A stretch of 44,032 bases of DNA. It comes from Candidatus Taylorbacteria bacterium RIFCSPLOWO2_12_FULL_43_20. Lineage in GTDB: Bacteria > Patescibacteriota > Minisyncoccia > Phycocordibacterales > HO2-43-120. Location of the stretch: the NCBI GenBank assembly GCA_001821295.1, contig MHSK01000014.1:1-44032 (forward strand). Direction: 5' to 3'. A program made the translations under genes and the position numbers. Of the stretch, positions 1 to 6,659 are shown piece after piece (within the stretch, counting starts at the first letter, position 1; every line of letters starts with the position of its first letter). Under the pieces are notes generated by a model. That model had not been told where the DNA came from. It saw only the letters and a list, made by a program, of their open reading frames with translations, and did not search any database.

Positions 1-2
1 TT

Positions 3-86
3 TTGGAAAAAGAGCTCGGTTTGGGTGTACGTTGCTCATGTCTTAAGCGTATCACGAAGCAAGGATGTATTAAAGGGGATTTGTGA
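3..86 (+). CDS. Possible 3' end of an upstream gene (partial)
   Basis: An open frame enters from the left edge and stops at TGA 84-86, overlapping the GTG start of the next gene in a GTGA-type junction. The 27 visible residues begin LEKELGLGV, which resembles the tail of a NUDIX box (REUxEExGU), but only about 18 residues follow. That is much shorter than the part of a NUDIX fold normally found after the box. It could be the end of a truncated NUDIX gene or of another protein. The tight overlap suggests translational coupling to the NUDIX gene at 83. The reading is weak because so little is visible. Confidence 0.3.
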   Translation: MEKELGLGVRCSCLKRITKQGCIKGDL

Positions 87-619
87 GGATCAGTAGATAT
101 TACTGCATATCCAGAGTAAGATATTACATATGGAAATCAAATCATCTCTTATTAACCATTCTGAATCAGAAGCTCAACCTTATTTACCGTGAAGATGATC
201 CACTGAAGGATCTTGATGACAAAATCCTACAAGTTGTTCATGCGTTTTGTTTCTGTAATGGCAAACTCGTTGTTGTTTATTCAGCAGAGAAGGAATATTG
301 GGCTCCACCGGGAGGGGGTATTGAACAAGGAGAAACATACGAAGAAGCTGTAATTCGTGAGGTAAAAGAAGAAACAAATATGAAAGTTTTGAGTCAGAAA
401 TTTATTGGTTATCAAGACATCTATGAACTAGATCGAGTAGTGCGACAAACTCGCTTCGTTTGTATAGTAGAACCATACGGACCATTTGTAAAAGATCCAG
501 ATGGTGATGTTACTGAGATCAAGTTAGTCGATCTAATTGACTACAAAAAGTATGTCGATTGGGATAAGGTAGGTGAGAGGATTATGGAGAGGGCACTTAT
601 TTTGAAGGATGAATTATAG
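83..619 (+). CDS. NUDIX hydrolase
   Basis: A 178-residue protein with a NUDIX hydrolase domain over about residues 50-165. The NUDIX box begins at GGGIEQGE and continues to REVKEETNM. The glycine normally found near the end of the box (REUxEExGU) is asparagine here, while the metal-binding glutamates of REVKEE are intact. NUDIX enzymes hydrolyse nucleoside diphosphates linked to another moiety; the substrate cannot be read from the sequence. The start is GTG 83, after AAAGGGG at 72-78; no ATG lies in frame upstream of the domain. It is followed after 11 bases by an APH-like kinase and then by a protein carrying a second NUDIX domain, so the three genes look like one operon. Confidence 0.8.
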   Translation: MRISRYYCISRVRYYIWKSNHLLLTILNQKLNLIYREDDPLKDLDDKILQVVHAFCFCNGKLVVVYSAEKEYWAPPGGGIEQGETYEEAVIREVKEETNMKVLSQKFIGYQDIYELDRVVRQTRFVCIVEPYGPFVKDPDGDVTEIKLVDLIDYKKYVDWDKVGERIMERALILKDEL

Positions 620-630
620 AATTTCAATAT

Positions 631-1635
631 ATGGCTGACCATAAAAATACAATCATAAATAAAGATGGCATAAAGTTCTTTTGTAAAGAGTTTTTTTCTA
701 GAGAGGCGTTGTTGAAAGAGTTGGGTGGGTATGAGACCATCGCAAAATACTATCCAGTTCCACGATTGATAAATAAAGATTCATGCAAGGAAGAAAACCG
801 ACTAATATTTGAATTTGACGAAAGCATTGGTTCTAATAGAGGTCTATTATTGGATGTTTTCAACAAGACTGACCATGTCATTGTGTTTGAGAAAATATTT
901 CGTATGTATTTGTCCGTTTTTGATAGCACATTAGAAAAAACTATCACCACATCAGCAGATGTGTTCTTTATGGACAGGGCTCTAAAGTTGAAAGAAAAAT
1001 ATTCAGTTATTTATGCGTCAAAAGATCAAGTTGAACTCACCTTCAATAGTTTGAATGTTTCAATAAACCTCACTGAAATTATTGATAGTATTGAATTATA
1101 TTTCATAAAAAAAGAAGGAAGTGAATTATGGTCAGTTATATCGCAGGCTGATCCATCTGATTTGAATATTGGGATTAAGCCGGTTATTTTTGATTATCTG
1201 GGCGGAGGAATGGTGCCTCTGATGGCAGAATTTGCCAACATAATTTGGGAACAGGTAGCTCAATCTGCGATGCTTGCTCCAACATATAATCCTGTAATGT
1301 ATACTGAACATGATATGGTTTATAAGAATCTTCCAAATATTACATTTCAGAATGGTACGATCACTTTCGTGCCACCTCCTGATCGTTTAATATTTTTGAG
1401 TGAGTACACTCGGCAGGTTATAATGCCGGTTATGGATCGAATTGATTATTCTGATTGGTATTACGATCTTAAAAATCATATCGCTATGAGAATACTCGGT
1501 GTTTTTGATGTTAATAATTTTTCCTCGGAGCATAAATCTTTAGCGTTTGCTTATCTTGGTCTGTTCTATAATACTTGGAATCCTAGAACTCCATCAGAAC
1601 TTATAGAGCTCATAAAAAAATATTCAAATGAATAA
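631..1635 (+). CDS. APH-like small-molecule kinase (divergent)
   Basis: A 334-residue protein with a weak aminoglycoside/choline-kinase fold signature. The N-terminal part (residues 13-47) has a lysine-bearing strand followed by a helix and YYPVPRL, as in the APH N-lobe. SQADPSDLNIG (171-181) sits where the catalytic loop HGDxxxxN is expected, and IFDYLGGG with D188 sits where the metal-binding DFE/DFG is expected. The HGD histidine is glutamine and the loop spacing is changed, so activity is uncertain. It overlaps the next gene by 8 bases (ATGAATAA), which implies coupled translation. The substrate is unknown. Resistance should not be assumed: CPR genomes carry many APH-like proteins of unknown role. 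Confidence 0.55.
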   Translation: MADHKNTIINKDGIKFFCKEFFSREALLKELGGYETIAKYYPVPRLINKDSCKEENRLIFEFDESIGSNRGLLLDVFNKTDHVIVFEKIFRMYLSVFDSTLEKTITTSADVFFMDRALKLKEKYSVIYASKDQVELTFNSLNVSINLTEIIDSIELYFIKKEGSELWSVISQADPSDLNIGIKPVIFDYLGGGMVPLMAEFANIIWEQVAQSAMLAPTYNPVMYTEHDMVYKNLPNITFQNGTITFVPPPDRLIFLSEYTRQVIMPVMDRIDYSDWYYDLKNHIAMRILGVFDVNNFSSEHKSLAFAYLGLFYNTWNPRTPSELIELIKKYSNE

Positions 1636-2722
1636 ATCTGACTATTTTGAAACAGAGAAGAATATATTTGAACTTCTGAAAAAAAGTCTTGGAACTCGCC
1701 TCCTTTTCTATTGTTTGACAGGTAGTTTGGCAAGAGGAAAACCTGTTCCGGGATGGAGCGATATTGATATTTTACTGGTTGTCGATGTTTATTCGCCAGA
1801 CTTTTTTGCGTTGTTGGAATCGGTGGCTATGATGGGAGAAATAAAAGTCGGGATGACCTTTTATTCTCTAGAAGAATTCAACGAGCGTTATTTTCGAGAC
1901 CCGAAGACTCACGCAGCTCTTGAATTGATCGAGAAAGGTATTTATATACCAAGGATAGTCAGTGATGAGATTGATCTAAATTCAATATCAATTTCTCAGA
2001 AGATTCTCGTCGATACGGTGGAGTTTTCAAATATTTTGCATTTGGCAAAGCGGTCTATTCTATCAGAGAAGGGTGGTGTTCATGATTCAATAAAAAAAGT
2101 TATAGTCCTAATGAGAATCATTTTGAAGCAGTATAATATCTGGCCAGTAATTAGTGAAGAGGTTTTCGCTGAGATGGTTCAAAAGTTTCCTGATTTTCCA
2201 GTAGTTGACAAATCGGTCGACTCAATATATTATGACGAATGGAAAGAGCGAAGTATTTTGATTTTTGAATGGATAAGAACAAATAGCACAAAAGTCTTTC
2301 CGCTTATGAAAGGAGCCAAAACTATGATCGATAGAGTCAGGTCAGTCATCGTCAAAGAGGAAAAAGTACTCCTCATAGAACGAGTCAAGTCAGGTAAGGA
2401 GACATATTATGTCTTTCCCGGTGGCGGTGTTGAGAGGTCAGATTCAAATCCTGAAGAAGCCTTGAAACGAGAGTGTCGAGAGGAACTTGGTCTGGAAGTC
2501 CAAATTGAACAGGAGGTATGCAGGACTGAATTCAATGGTCAAGTCGAAGCTTTCTACAGGTGTAGAATCATTTCAGGTGAAGTCTCTCGTGATATTGGAG
2601 GCCCTGAATCGTCTCGAACAATAGCTTTGTCAGGATCCTATCAAATTGTATGGAAAGACCTTGCTGATGTTGGGAATCTCAACATTCAACCACAAAAGGT
2701 GAAAAACCTTTTACAACAATAA
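1628..2722 (+). CDS. Nucleotidyltransferase-NUDIX fusion protein
   Basis: A 364-residue two-domain protein. Residues 1-130 are a polymerase-beta-type nucleotidyltransferase: GS at 32-33 is followed by the metal-binding D45-x-D47 in WSDIDILL. Residues 130-230 are helical, as in the helper region of such enzymes. Residues 232-364 are a NUDIX domain with VFPGGGVE, then PEEALKRECREELGLEV; the start of the box carries a small insertion. A transferase that attaches a nucleotide and a hydrolase that cleaves nucleotide conjugates on one chain suggests cyclic or proofreading chemistry on one substrate, but this is inference. It overlaps the APH-like gene and ends just before a strong bidirectional terminator. 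Confidence 0.75.
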   Translation: MNKSDYFETEKNIFELLKKSLGTRLLFYCLTGSLARGKPVPGWSDIDILLVVDVYSPDFFALLESVAMMGEIKVGMTFYSLEEFNERYFRDPKTHAALELIEKGIYIPRIVSDEIDLNSISISQKILVDTVEFSNILHLAKRSILSEKGGVHDSIKKVIVLMRIILKQYNIWPVISEEVFAEMVQKFPDFPVVDKSVDSIYYDEWKERSILIFEWIRTNSTKVFPLMKGAKTMIDRVRSVIVKEEKVLLIERVKSGKETYYVFPGGGVERSDSNPEEALKRECREELGLEVQIEQEVCRTEFNGQVEAFYRCRIISGEVSRDIGGPESSRTIALSGSYQIVWKDLADVGNLNIQPQKVKNLLQQ

Positions 2723-2726
2723 AAAG

Positions 2727-2755
2727 AGCCGGTTAGCGATAACCGGCTTTGTTTT
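2727..2755. terminator. Bidirectional intrinsic terminator
   Basis: A perfect 9-bp stem AGCCGGTTA (2727-2735) / TAACCGGCT (2740-2748) with a GCGA loop. It is flanked by AAAAAG on the left and TTGTTTT on the right, so it can terminate both the + strand operon ending at 2722 and the - strand gene ending at 2754. Confidence 0.9.
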
Positions 2756-3884
2756 ATATTGACTTGAAAACTTGGTCACAAGTCTCTTCTGGGGTATTAA
2801 GGCTTGTATCGATCACTAGATCAGCCACCAACCTAACTTTGTGTGCACCCCTACTTTCTTTGACACTTTCTTTTTGTAGGAACTTATCCAACCCTGCTTT
2901 TACTGTATCTGATACGAGTTGGTGGCGTCTGACACGCTCATCTTCCGGAGCATCAAGATATATGACAGTAGTTCTGGTTCCAAGCATTTTCTTCAGCAGT
3001 ACAGGAAGCTCAGGGTTGTGTAGACTTTCAATACTTGCCAGAGTGATGTGTGGATGTTCGTGTAGAAATCGCAGGATTTCTTCGACCAATGAAGCATTCT
3101 CCCCAAATTTTTTCGAGAAGTATCTTAGTTTAAGCCGATACGACCCATGATTAACATGGAGGTTCTGACAGAGCTGGCTTTTTCCCGATTCGCTCATACC
3201 GCCGACACAGACAAGATTTCTCAGGTTACCACACAGGCTATCAAGTTCACTTCCAGTTAACCCAGACACGATTCTTCTGATCTGGTTTTGGATATCGACT
3301 ATAGACTGGTTGGTTACTATCTTTGTAGTGTCTGAAGGGAAACATCTTTCAAGAGCAATGTGAAGATTCTTCTGATACTGTTGATAGATTTGGTTTTGAT
3401 GATCGGTGTAATGCGAAGCTCTCAACTCAATCCCAGACTCCAGCTCTCGGATAGCACTTTTGTATGCAACATCCTCAACAAGTAAGATGCTTGACTCTAC
3501 ATAAGGAGAATATGTGAGTCGTGAGAGAAACTTTTCTTTTACCACAGTTTGGATTTCATCAACACTGATCTGTCTACGGGTAGCCAATGTGGCTAAGCAT
3601 ACAGCAAGAAACATAAGTGTTCCACGCTCGTGAATAGTGACTTTCCCATCGACCTTATCAAGGTTTCGCTTGTTTATCGAATCAGTGATTACATCAAGGA
3701 AACCATCAAAATTATTTTTGCCAAACCACCACTCAAACTCATCAGCACTGTTCAGTTTGGGCCATTTGTCGCCGTAATGCTTCAATGCATTTGTGACATG
3801 TAGCCCCGGCTGATCTCGTAACAGTTGGATTTGTTGTGTTTTTCCAACACCGTCTCTACCACTGAGACTAATTATTGTATTCAT
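2754..3884 (-). CDS. Double P-loop kinase-like protein
   Basis: A 376-residue protein with two P-loop kinase domains. The first starts at once with SLSGRDGVGKTQQ (Walker A at 9-16) and has HERG at 85-88, both reminiscent of thymidylate kinase. The second has CVGGMSESGKSQ (Walker A at about 228-236), a predicted nucleotide strand TTVIYLDAPEDERVRR, and a lid-like basic segment near residues 330-350, as in small nucleoside or (d)NMP kinases. Two kinase-like modules in one chain of this kind is uncommon. It faces the NUDIX/APH/nucleotidyltransferase operon across a shared terminator, and nucleotide or sugar-nucleotide chemistry is the common theme. AGGTGG precedes the ATG by a few bases. Confidence 0.65.
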   Translation of the reverse strand: MNTIISLSGRDGVGKTQQIQLLRDQPGLHVTNALKHYGDKWPKLNSADEFEWWFGKNNFDGFLDVITDSINKRNLDKVDGKVTIHERGTLMFLAVCLATLATRRQISVDEIQTVVKEKFLSRLTYSPYVESSILLVEDVAYKSAIRELESGIELRASHYTDHQNQIYQQYQKNLHIALERCFPSDTTKIVTNQSIVDIQNQIRRIVSGLTGSELDSLCGNLRNLVCVGGMSESGKSQLCQNLHVNHGSYRLKLRYFSKKFGENASLVEEILRFLHEHPHITLASIESLHNPELPVLLKKMLGTRTTVIYLDAPEDERVRRHQLVSDTVKAGLDKFLQKESVKESRGAHKVRLVADLVIDTSLNTPEETCDQVFKSI

Positions 3885-3935
3885 ACGCCACCTAACCTTT
3901 CGTAAATTGTTTTCAAGGGTTCTTTTCTAGAGTGA

Positions 3936-3964
3936 GGTATACATTATATTTGTATATAAGTCAA
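3936..3964 (-). promoter_or_regulatory. Promoter of the double P-loop kinase gene
   Basis: Read on the - strand: TTGACT (3959-3964), 17 bp, TATACC (3936-3941). The spacing is ideal and the -35 box is strong. Initiation would give a leader of about 45 bases to the ATG at 3884. The -35 box sits just past the end of the methyltransferase gene, so the two - strand genes can be expressed independently. Confidence 0.55.
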
Positions 3965-3966
3965 GG

Positions 3967-4758
3967 CTAATTTGGTTTTGAAAGAAATATCCAGATTGAG
4001 TATCTAAAATATTTAAATATATCAAATTTATTTCTTCCCATAATCTGGGGTATTGAATAAAATATATGCGGTATAGATAATGGAATAGACTTTCTAAGCT
4101 CAAAAATTGTTGGTAGATGTGCATATCCAACAGAGGCATTTGTGACCTTGTTAGCCTTGTAGACAATATCTCCGGGTAATAATCCTGAATACTCTTTTCT
4201 AGATAATCTATTTAGAATTATTTTAAAATAACGCCACACATCACGGGATAAATTTTGTAATAGGAATAGTGGGCCACGTCCTAGATATAGATTATTAAAA
4301 CTTTCGATGAATATTTTTCCTCCCGGTCTAACAACTCGTATCATTTCGTTGATTGCCTTTTGTCTTTGAGACAATGTTGCAACTGCATTGATTGAAAAAC
4401 GTGGGCAAAAGACATAATCAAAGGTGTTGTCTTCAAATGGTATTTTTGTCATGTCACCGACAATGAAGCTTGTGTTAGATATTCCCAAATTCCCCGCTCT
4501 ATTATTGGAGGCTTCTATAGCAGATGGAGTTATATCTAGACCAGTAACGCTACCCACGAATTTTGAGGCTCCTATTGAAAATCTTCCTGATCCGCACCCT
4601 AAGTCTAGGATCTTCGAATTTGTTTTTAGTGATCTAACAATCTTTTCTTCAACTCTTCGGAAAGAGGCATTGGCATAGTAAGGAATTTCACCTGTATAGT
4701 GAGTAATATTAAGTTTCTTGATTTTGTCGTAGTAAGCTGAATCATCAAAAGTTTTCAT
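3967..4758 (-). CDS. Class I SAM-dependent methyltransferase
   Basis: A 263-residue protein with a Rossmann-type methyltransferase domain. Motif I is ILDLGCGSG (50-58), followed by the acidic end of strand 2 (GLDITPSAIE), VGDMTKIPF as motif II, FDYVFCPRF, and a motif III-like VRPGGKIFIES. This is the UbiE/Methyltransf_11 pattern. The C-terminal 90 residues are hydrophobic and basic and may dock a lipid or glycan substrate. The acceptor cannot be deduced. It lies between the double kinase gene and tRNA-Asn and appears to be part of the same accessory block. Confidence 0.8.
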   Translation of the reverse strand: MKTFDDSAYYDKIKKLNITHYTGEIPYYANASFRRVEEKIVRSLKTNSKILDLGCGSGRFSIGASKFVGSVTGLDITPSAIEASNNRAGNLGISNTSFIVGDMTKIPFEDNTFDYVFCPRFSINAVATLSQRQKAINEMIRVVRPGGKIFIESFNNLYLGRGPLFLLQNLSRDVWRYFKIILNRLSRKEYSGLLPGDIVYKANKVTNASVGYAHLPTIFELRKSIPLSIPHIFYSIPQIMGRNKFDIFKYFRYSIWIFLSKPN

Positions 4759-4768
4759 ATTACTTAGC

Positions 4769-4797
4769 AGTCTAGTTTAATTTAACTGTTAATTCAA
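4769..4797 (-). promoter_or_regulatory. Candidate promoter of the methyltransferase gene
   Basis: On the - strand: TTGAAT (4792-4797), 17 bp, TAGACT (4769-4774), giving a short leader to the ATG at 4758. Each box matches four of six consensus positions, so this is suggestive only. Confidence 0.35.
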
Positions 4798-4839
4798 GTT
4801 TTTGGGAACAGCTAGTGTTCGAACCCTACTTCAGGTAAC

Positions 4840-4871
4840 AAAAATAACCCTATATTCTTAGGGCTATTTTT
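4840..4871 (-). terminator. Terminator of tRNA-Asn
   Basis: An imperfect long hairpin with CCCTA (4848-4852) / TAGGG (4859-4863) at its core, extended by complementary A/T-rich arms so that a T-run follows the stem on the - strand. It lies directly 3' of tRNA-Asn. Confidence 0.7.
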
Positions 4872-4873
4872 GA

Positions 4874-4948
4874 TGGCTCCCCGGGTAGGATTCGAACCTA
4901 CGACCAATCGCTTAACAGGCGACTGCGCTACCGCTGCGCCACCGGGGA
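4874..4948 (-). tRNA. tRNA-Asn (GTT), CCA encoded
   Basis: The cloverleaf folds completely on the - strand: acceptor TCCCCGG/CCGGGGA, D-stem GCGC/GCGC, anticodon loop CTGTTAA (anticodon GTT) and T-arm GTAGG-TTCGAAT-CCTAC. The discriminator is G (4877) and CCA is encoded at 4874-4876. Most other tRNAs in the window lack encoded CCA. Confidence 0.95.
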
Positions 4949-4989
4949 ATATTTCCGAATTCTATCTAGCCACAAAACAATAATCGAAA

Positions 4990-5150
4990 GAAATTTAGAA
5001 ACGCACAGCCGCCTTACAGGCGACGTCACATATATTTTTCTGCTGAAAAATTATGCGACCCCGTCTCGCGCCGCCGCGCTTCGACCTTGCGAAACGGGTC
5101 CCTACCCGCTTCTCACGCCACCACTCACGCACAGGGGAGCTTAAGTGTCA
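4990..5150. other. Structured GC-rich non-coding stretch
   Basis: This is the only marked part of the 333-base gap between tRNA-Asn and the small membrane gene. It holds three hairpins in series: CGCCT/AGGCG near 5009-5021, ATTTTTC/GAAAAAT near 5034-5051, and an arm pairing GACCCCGTCTCGC (from about 5057) with GCGAAACGGGTC (about 5089-5100). No open frame with coding character crosses it. It may be a small RNA or a degenerate mobile hairpin. It shows none of the conserved marks of tmRNA, SRP RNA or RNase P RNA that I can recognise. Confidence 0.4.
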
Positions 5151-5281
5151 TTATTTGATTTTCAAAGTTCTTTTGCCGTTATGCTCTGTCATAATAACAA
5201 ATTTTGTGGACTTGTGAAGACCGAAAATGAGCTGAATCAGTGGTTGACTTTTTTGCCGATTAGAGCAGAATATCCGCAGTT

Positions 5282-5455
5282 ATGATTATCGCAAACTTCA
5301 ATATCAAGGTTATTTCCATAATCTTTCTTTTAGGGATTATCTTCTTCCTAGTTATAGGGCTAATAGACTGGGCATGGAAAGTAACGTGGGGAGACGATGA
5401 CGAATCTGGATGTGATGTCTCGGATGATCCGGGCCATAGTGACCAGCCAAAATAA
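5282..5455 (+). CDS. Small single-pass membrane protein
   Basis: A 57-residue frame starting at ATG 5282. A hydrophobic helix fills residues 8-30 (VISIIFLLGIIFFLVIGLI), followed by a Trp/Lys interface (DWAWKVTW) and an acidic tail rich in Asp and Ser. That layout (N-terminal membrane span, acidic cytosolic or external tail) is typical of real small membrane proteins. The gene is followed within 20 bases by a strong terminator, which supports transcription. No family is recognised and no good Shine-Dalgarno site is present. Confidence 0.6.
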   Translation: MIIANFNIKVISIIFLLGIIFFLVIGLIDWAWKVTWGDDDESGCDVSDDPGHSDQPK

Positions 5456-5474
5456 TAAAGCCAATGGACCAACC

Positions 5475-5506
5475 AAACTTTCGCTCACGAGCGAAAGTTT
5501 TTTCTT
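5475..5506 (+). terminator. Intrinsic terminator
   Basis: Perfect 12-bp inverted repeat AAACTTTCGCTC (5475-5486) / GAGCGAAAGTTT (5489-5500) running into TTTTTTC. It ends the transcript of the small membrane protein. Confidence 0.85.
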
Positions 5507-5594
5507 TAGGAGAACTGTGTGCCGCCGTAGCTCTTTTTGACCCGCGTAGCATTAGCCGGATAGGAGGTGTACAATAGAGGAAACAAGCACAAAT

Positions 5595-5954
5595 ATGCAA
5601 AAACACAGCGTACTGGACGAGGCCATGGTTGAGCGCTTGAAAAGCGCAAAATACACTGAAAAACAAATCAGAGATATCGAGTATTTCCTGCACAACCTGC
5701 ACAATACGGCTCGTATATGCATTGCGGCTCTACTCGTCTCCCTGGCGGCCAAGAAAAATAAAATATCCTTCCAGGAAATCATGTATCAATTGGTTTCCGT
5801 GTACAATAAAAATTGGGAGCGCGACGACTTCAAACGAAGAGGTGATCCGGACGACCTTACGGACGGCCGAGGGCTTCGCAACGCAACCCTGATCACGTCC
5901 TTGTATACAAAACTTGGTCTTCCTCCCCCTAACCGCCTGGGATTCATCAATTAG
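5595..5954 (+). CDS. Unknown 119-residue protein
   Basis: A soluble, helix-rich protein of 119 residues, starting at ATG 5595. GAGGAAAC 18-25 bases upstream and GGAGGTG further up are purine-rich but not well spaced. Residues 12-70 are amphipathic helices, one of them (ARICIAALLVSLAAKK) rather hydrophobic. The C-terminal half has RGDPDDLTDGRG. I do not recognise the family. It is preferred over the antisense frames here because it ends exactly at its own terminator (5953-5980) and has normal composition. Confidence 0.6.
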   Translation: MQKHSVLDEAMVERLKSAKYTEKQIRDIEYFLHNLHNTARICIAALLVSLAAKKNKISFQEIMYQLVSVYNKNWERDDFKRRGDPDDLTDGRGLRNATLITSLYTKLGLPPPNRLGFIN

Positions 5955-5980
5955 CCCTTCATCAATGAGGGCTTTTTTTG
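5953..5980 (+). terminator. Intrinsic terminator
   Basis: AGCCCTTCAT / ATGAGGGCT with one bulged T and a short loop, then TTTTTTTG. It overlaps the stop codon region of the unknown protein. Confidence 0.85.
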
Positions 5981-6012
5981 TAAACGTAAAACAAATAGTG
6001 TAAATTTATTAG

Positions 6013-6426
6013 ATGAAAAAAGTGCTAGCGTTTGGCGTTTTTGACGCAATACATGACGGACATAAAAATTTTCTTGAGCAAGCAAAAAAACTCGGAGACG
6101 AGCTTGTAGTTGCCGTTGCTCCCGATGAAGCCGTTATTCAGATCAAAAAACACTCGCCAAAATTCACCTTGGAGCGCAGAATAAAAGATGTCACGGACAA
6201 GACCTGCGCCAGCGCGGTTATCGCCGGAGACACGACTCCTGGCAAATGGCAAATTATTAAGAACGTGTCCCCCGACATCATAGCGCTCGGCTATGATCAA
6301 AATGATTTATTAAACACGCTTGCTGATTTTAAAAGAACATCAGCTAAGAAATTTGAAATTATAAAACTGAAACCATATAAGCCGGATATCATGCACTCCA
6401 GTATTAACGACAAACTCCGTGATTAG
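6013..6426 (+). CDS. Cytidylyltransferase-like nucleotidyltransferase
   Basis: A 137-residue protein of the HxGH nucleotidyltransferase superfamily (TagD/glycerol-3-phosphate cytidylyltransferase size class). It has GVFDAIHDGHKNFL (residues 8-21), carrying the HxGH motif, then AVAPDEAV, and IIALGYDQ as the nucleotide-binding segment. The usual C-terminal ISST.IR motif appears as MHSSINDKLRD. It transfers CMP or AMP to a phosphorylated alcohol; the acceptor is not evident. The gene stands alone between two repeat-bearing spacers. Confidence 0.8.
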   Translation: MKKVLAFGVFDAIHDGHKNFLEQAKKLGDELVVAVAPDEAVIQIKKHSPKFTLERRIKDVTDKTCASAVIAGDTTPGKWQIIKNVSPDIIALGYDQNDLLNTLADFKRTSAKKFEIIKLKPYKPDIMHSSINDKLRD

Positions 6427-6451
6427 CTGTTTGCGATGCCAATATACAACT

Positions 6452-6487
6452 CCGACGCTTCGGTCGGAGCCCCGACCGAAGCGTCGG
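6452..6487. repeat. 36-bp perfect palindrome, family A copy 1
   Basis: A 16-bp perfect stem CCGACGCTTCGGTCGG (6452-6467) / CCGACCGAAGCGTCGG (6472-6487) with an AGCC loop. Identical hairpins lie at 38471-38506 and 42808-42843. Confidence 0.9.
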
Positions 6488-6511
6488 GCATGAATACAAA
6501 TGAGAAAAGAG

Positions 6512-6561
6512 GACACCCCATCCCTCGTAAGAACGAGGACTTCCCCTCTTTAGAGGGGAAG
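6512..6561. repeat. Tandem double hairpin, family B copy 1
   Basis: Two adjacent stem-loops: CCTCG/CGAGG (6523-6538) and CTTCCCCTC/GAGGGGAAG (6540-6561), preceded by GACACCCCATC. Related copies occur at 17663, 28609, 32325, 38533 and, inverted, at 40862. Confidence 0.85.
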
Positions 6562-6659
6562 AGGGAGAGTAAGAAATTTCCAATGCCCAATTTCCAATTG
6601 ACATCGCGTTCATTTCTCTCCGCAATGAAAGCATATTATAATATATGCATTAAATTCAT

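Noticed and set aside
631-1635. Aminoglycoside resistance gene
   Set aside because: The catalytic loop is too divergent (no HGD) and APH-like folds serve many substrates; only the fold can be suggested.
4990-5150. tmRNA, SRP RNA or RNase P RNA
   Set aside because: No alanyl acceptor-like end with tag frame, no conserved SRP tetraloop domain and no RNase P core motifs could be recognised.
5260-5782. Three - strand frames across the small membrane gene and the unknown 119-residue gene
   Set aside because: They overlap each other, cross two + strand terminators and have poor composition; the + strand genes end neatly at those terminators.
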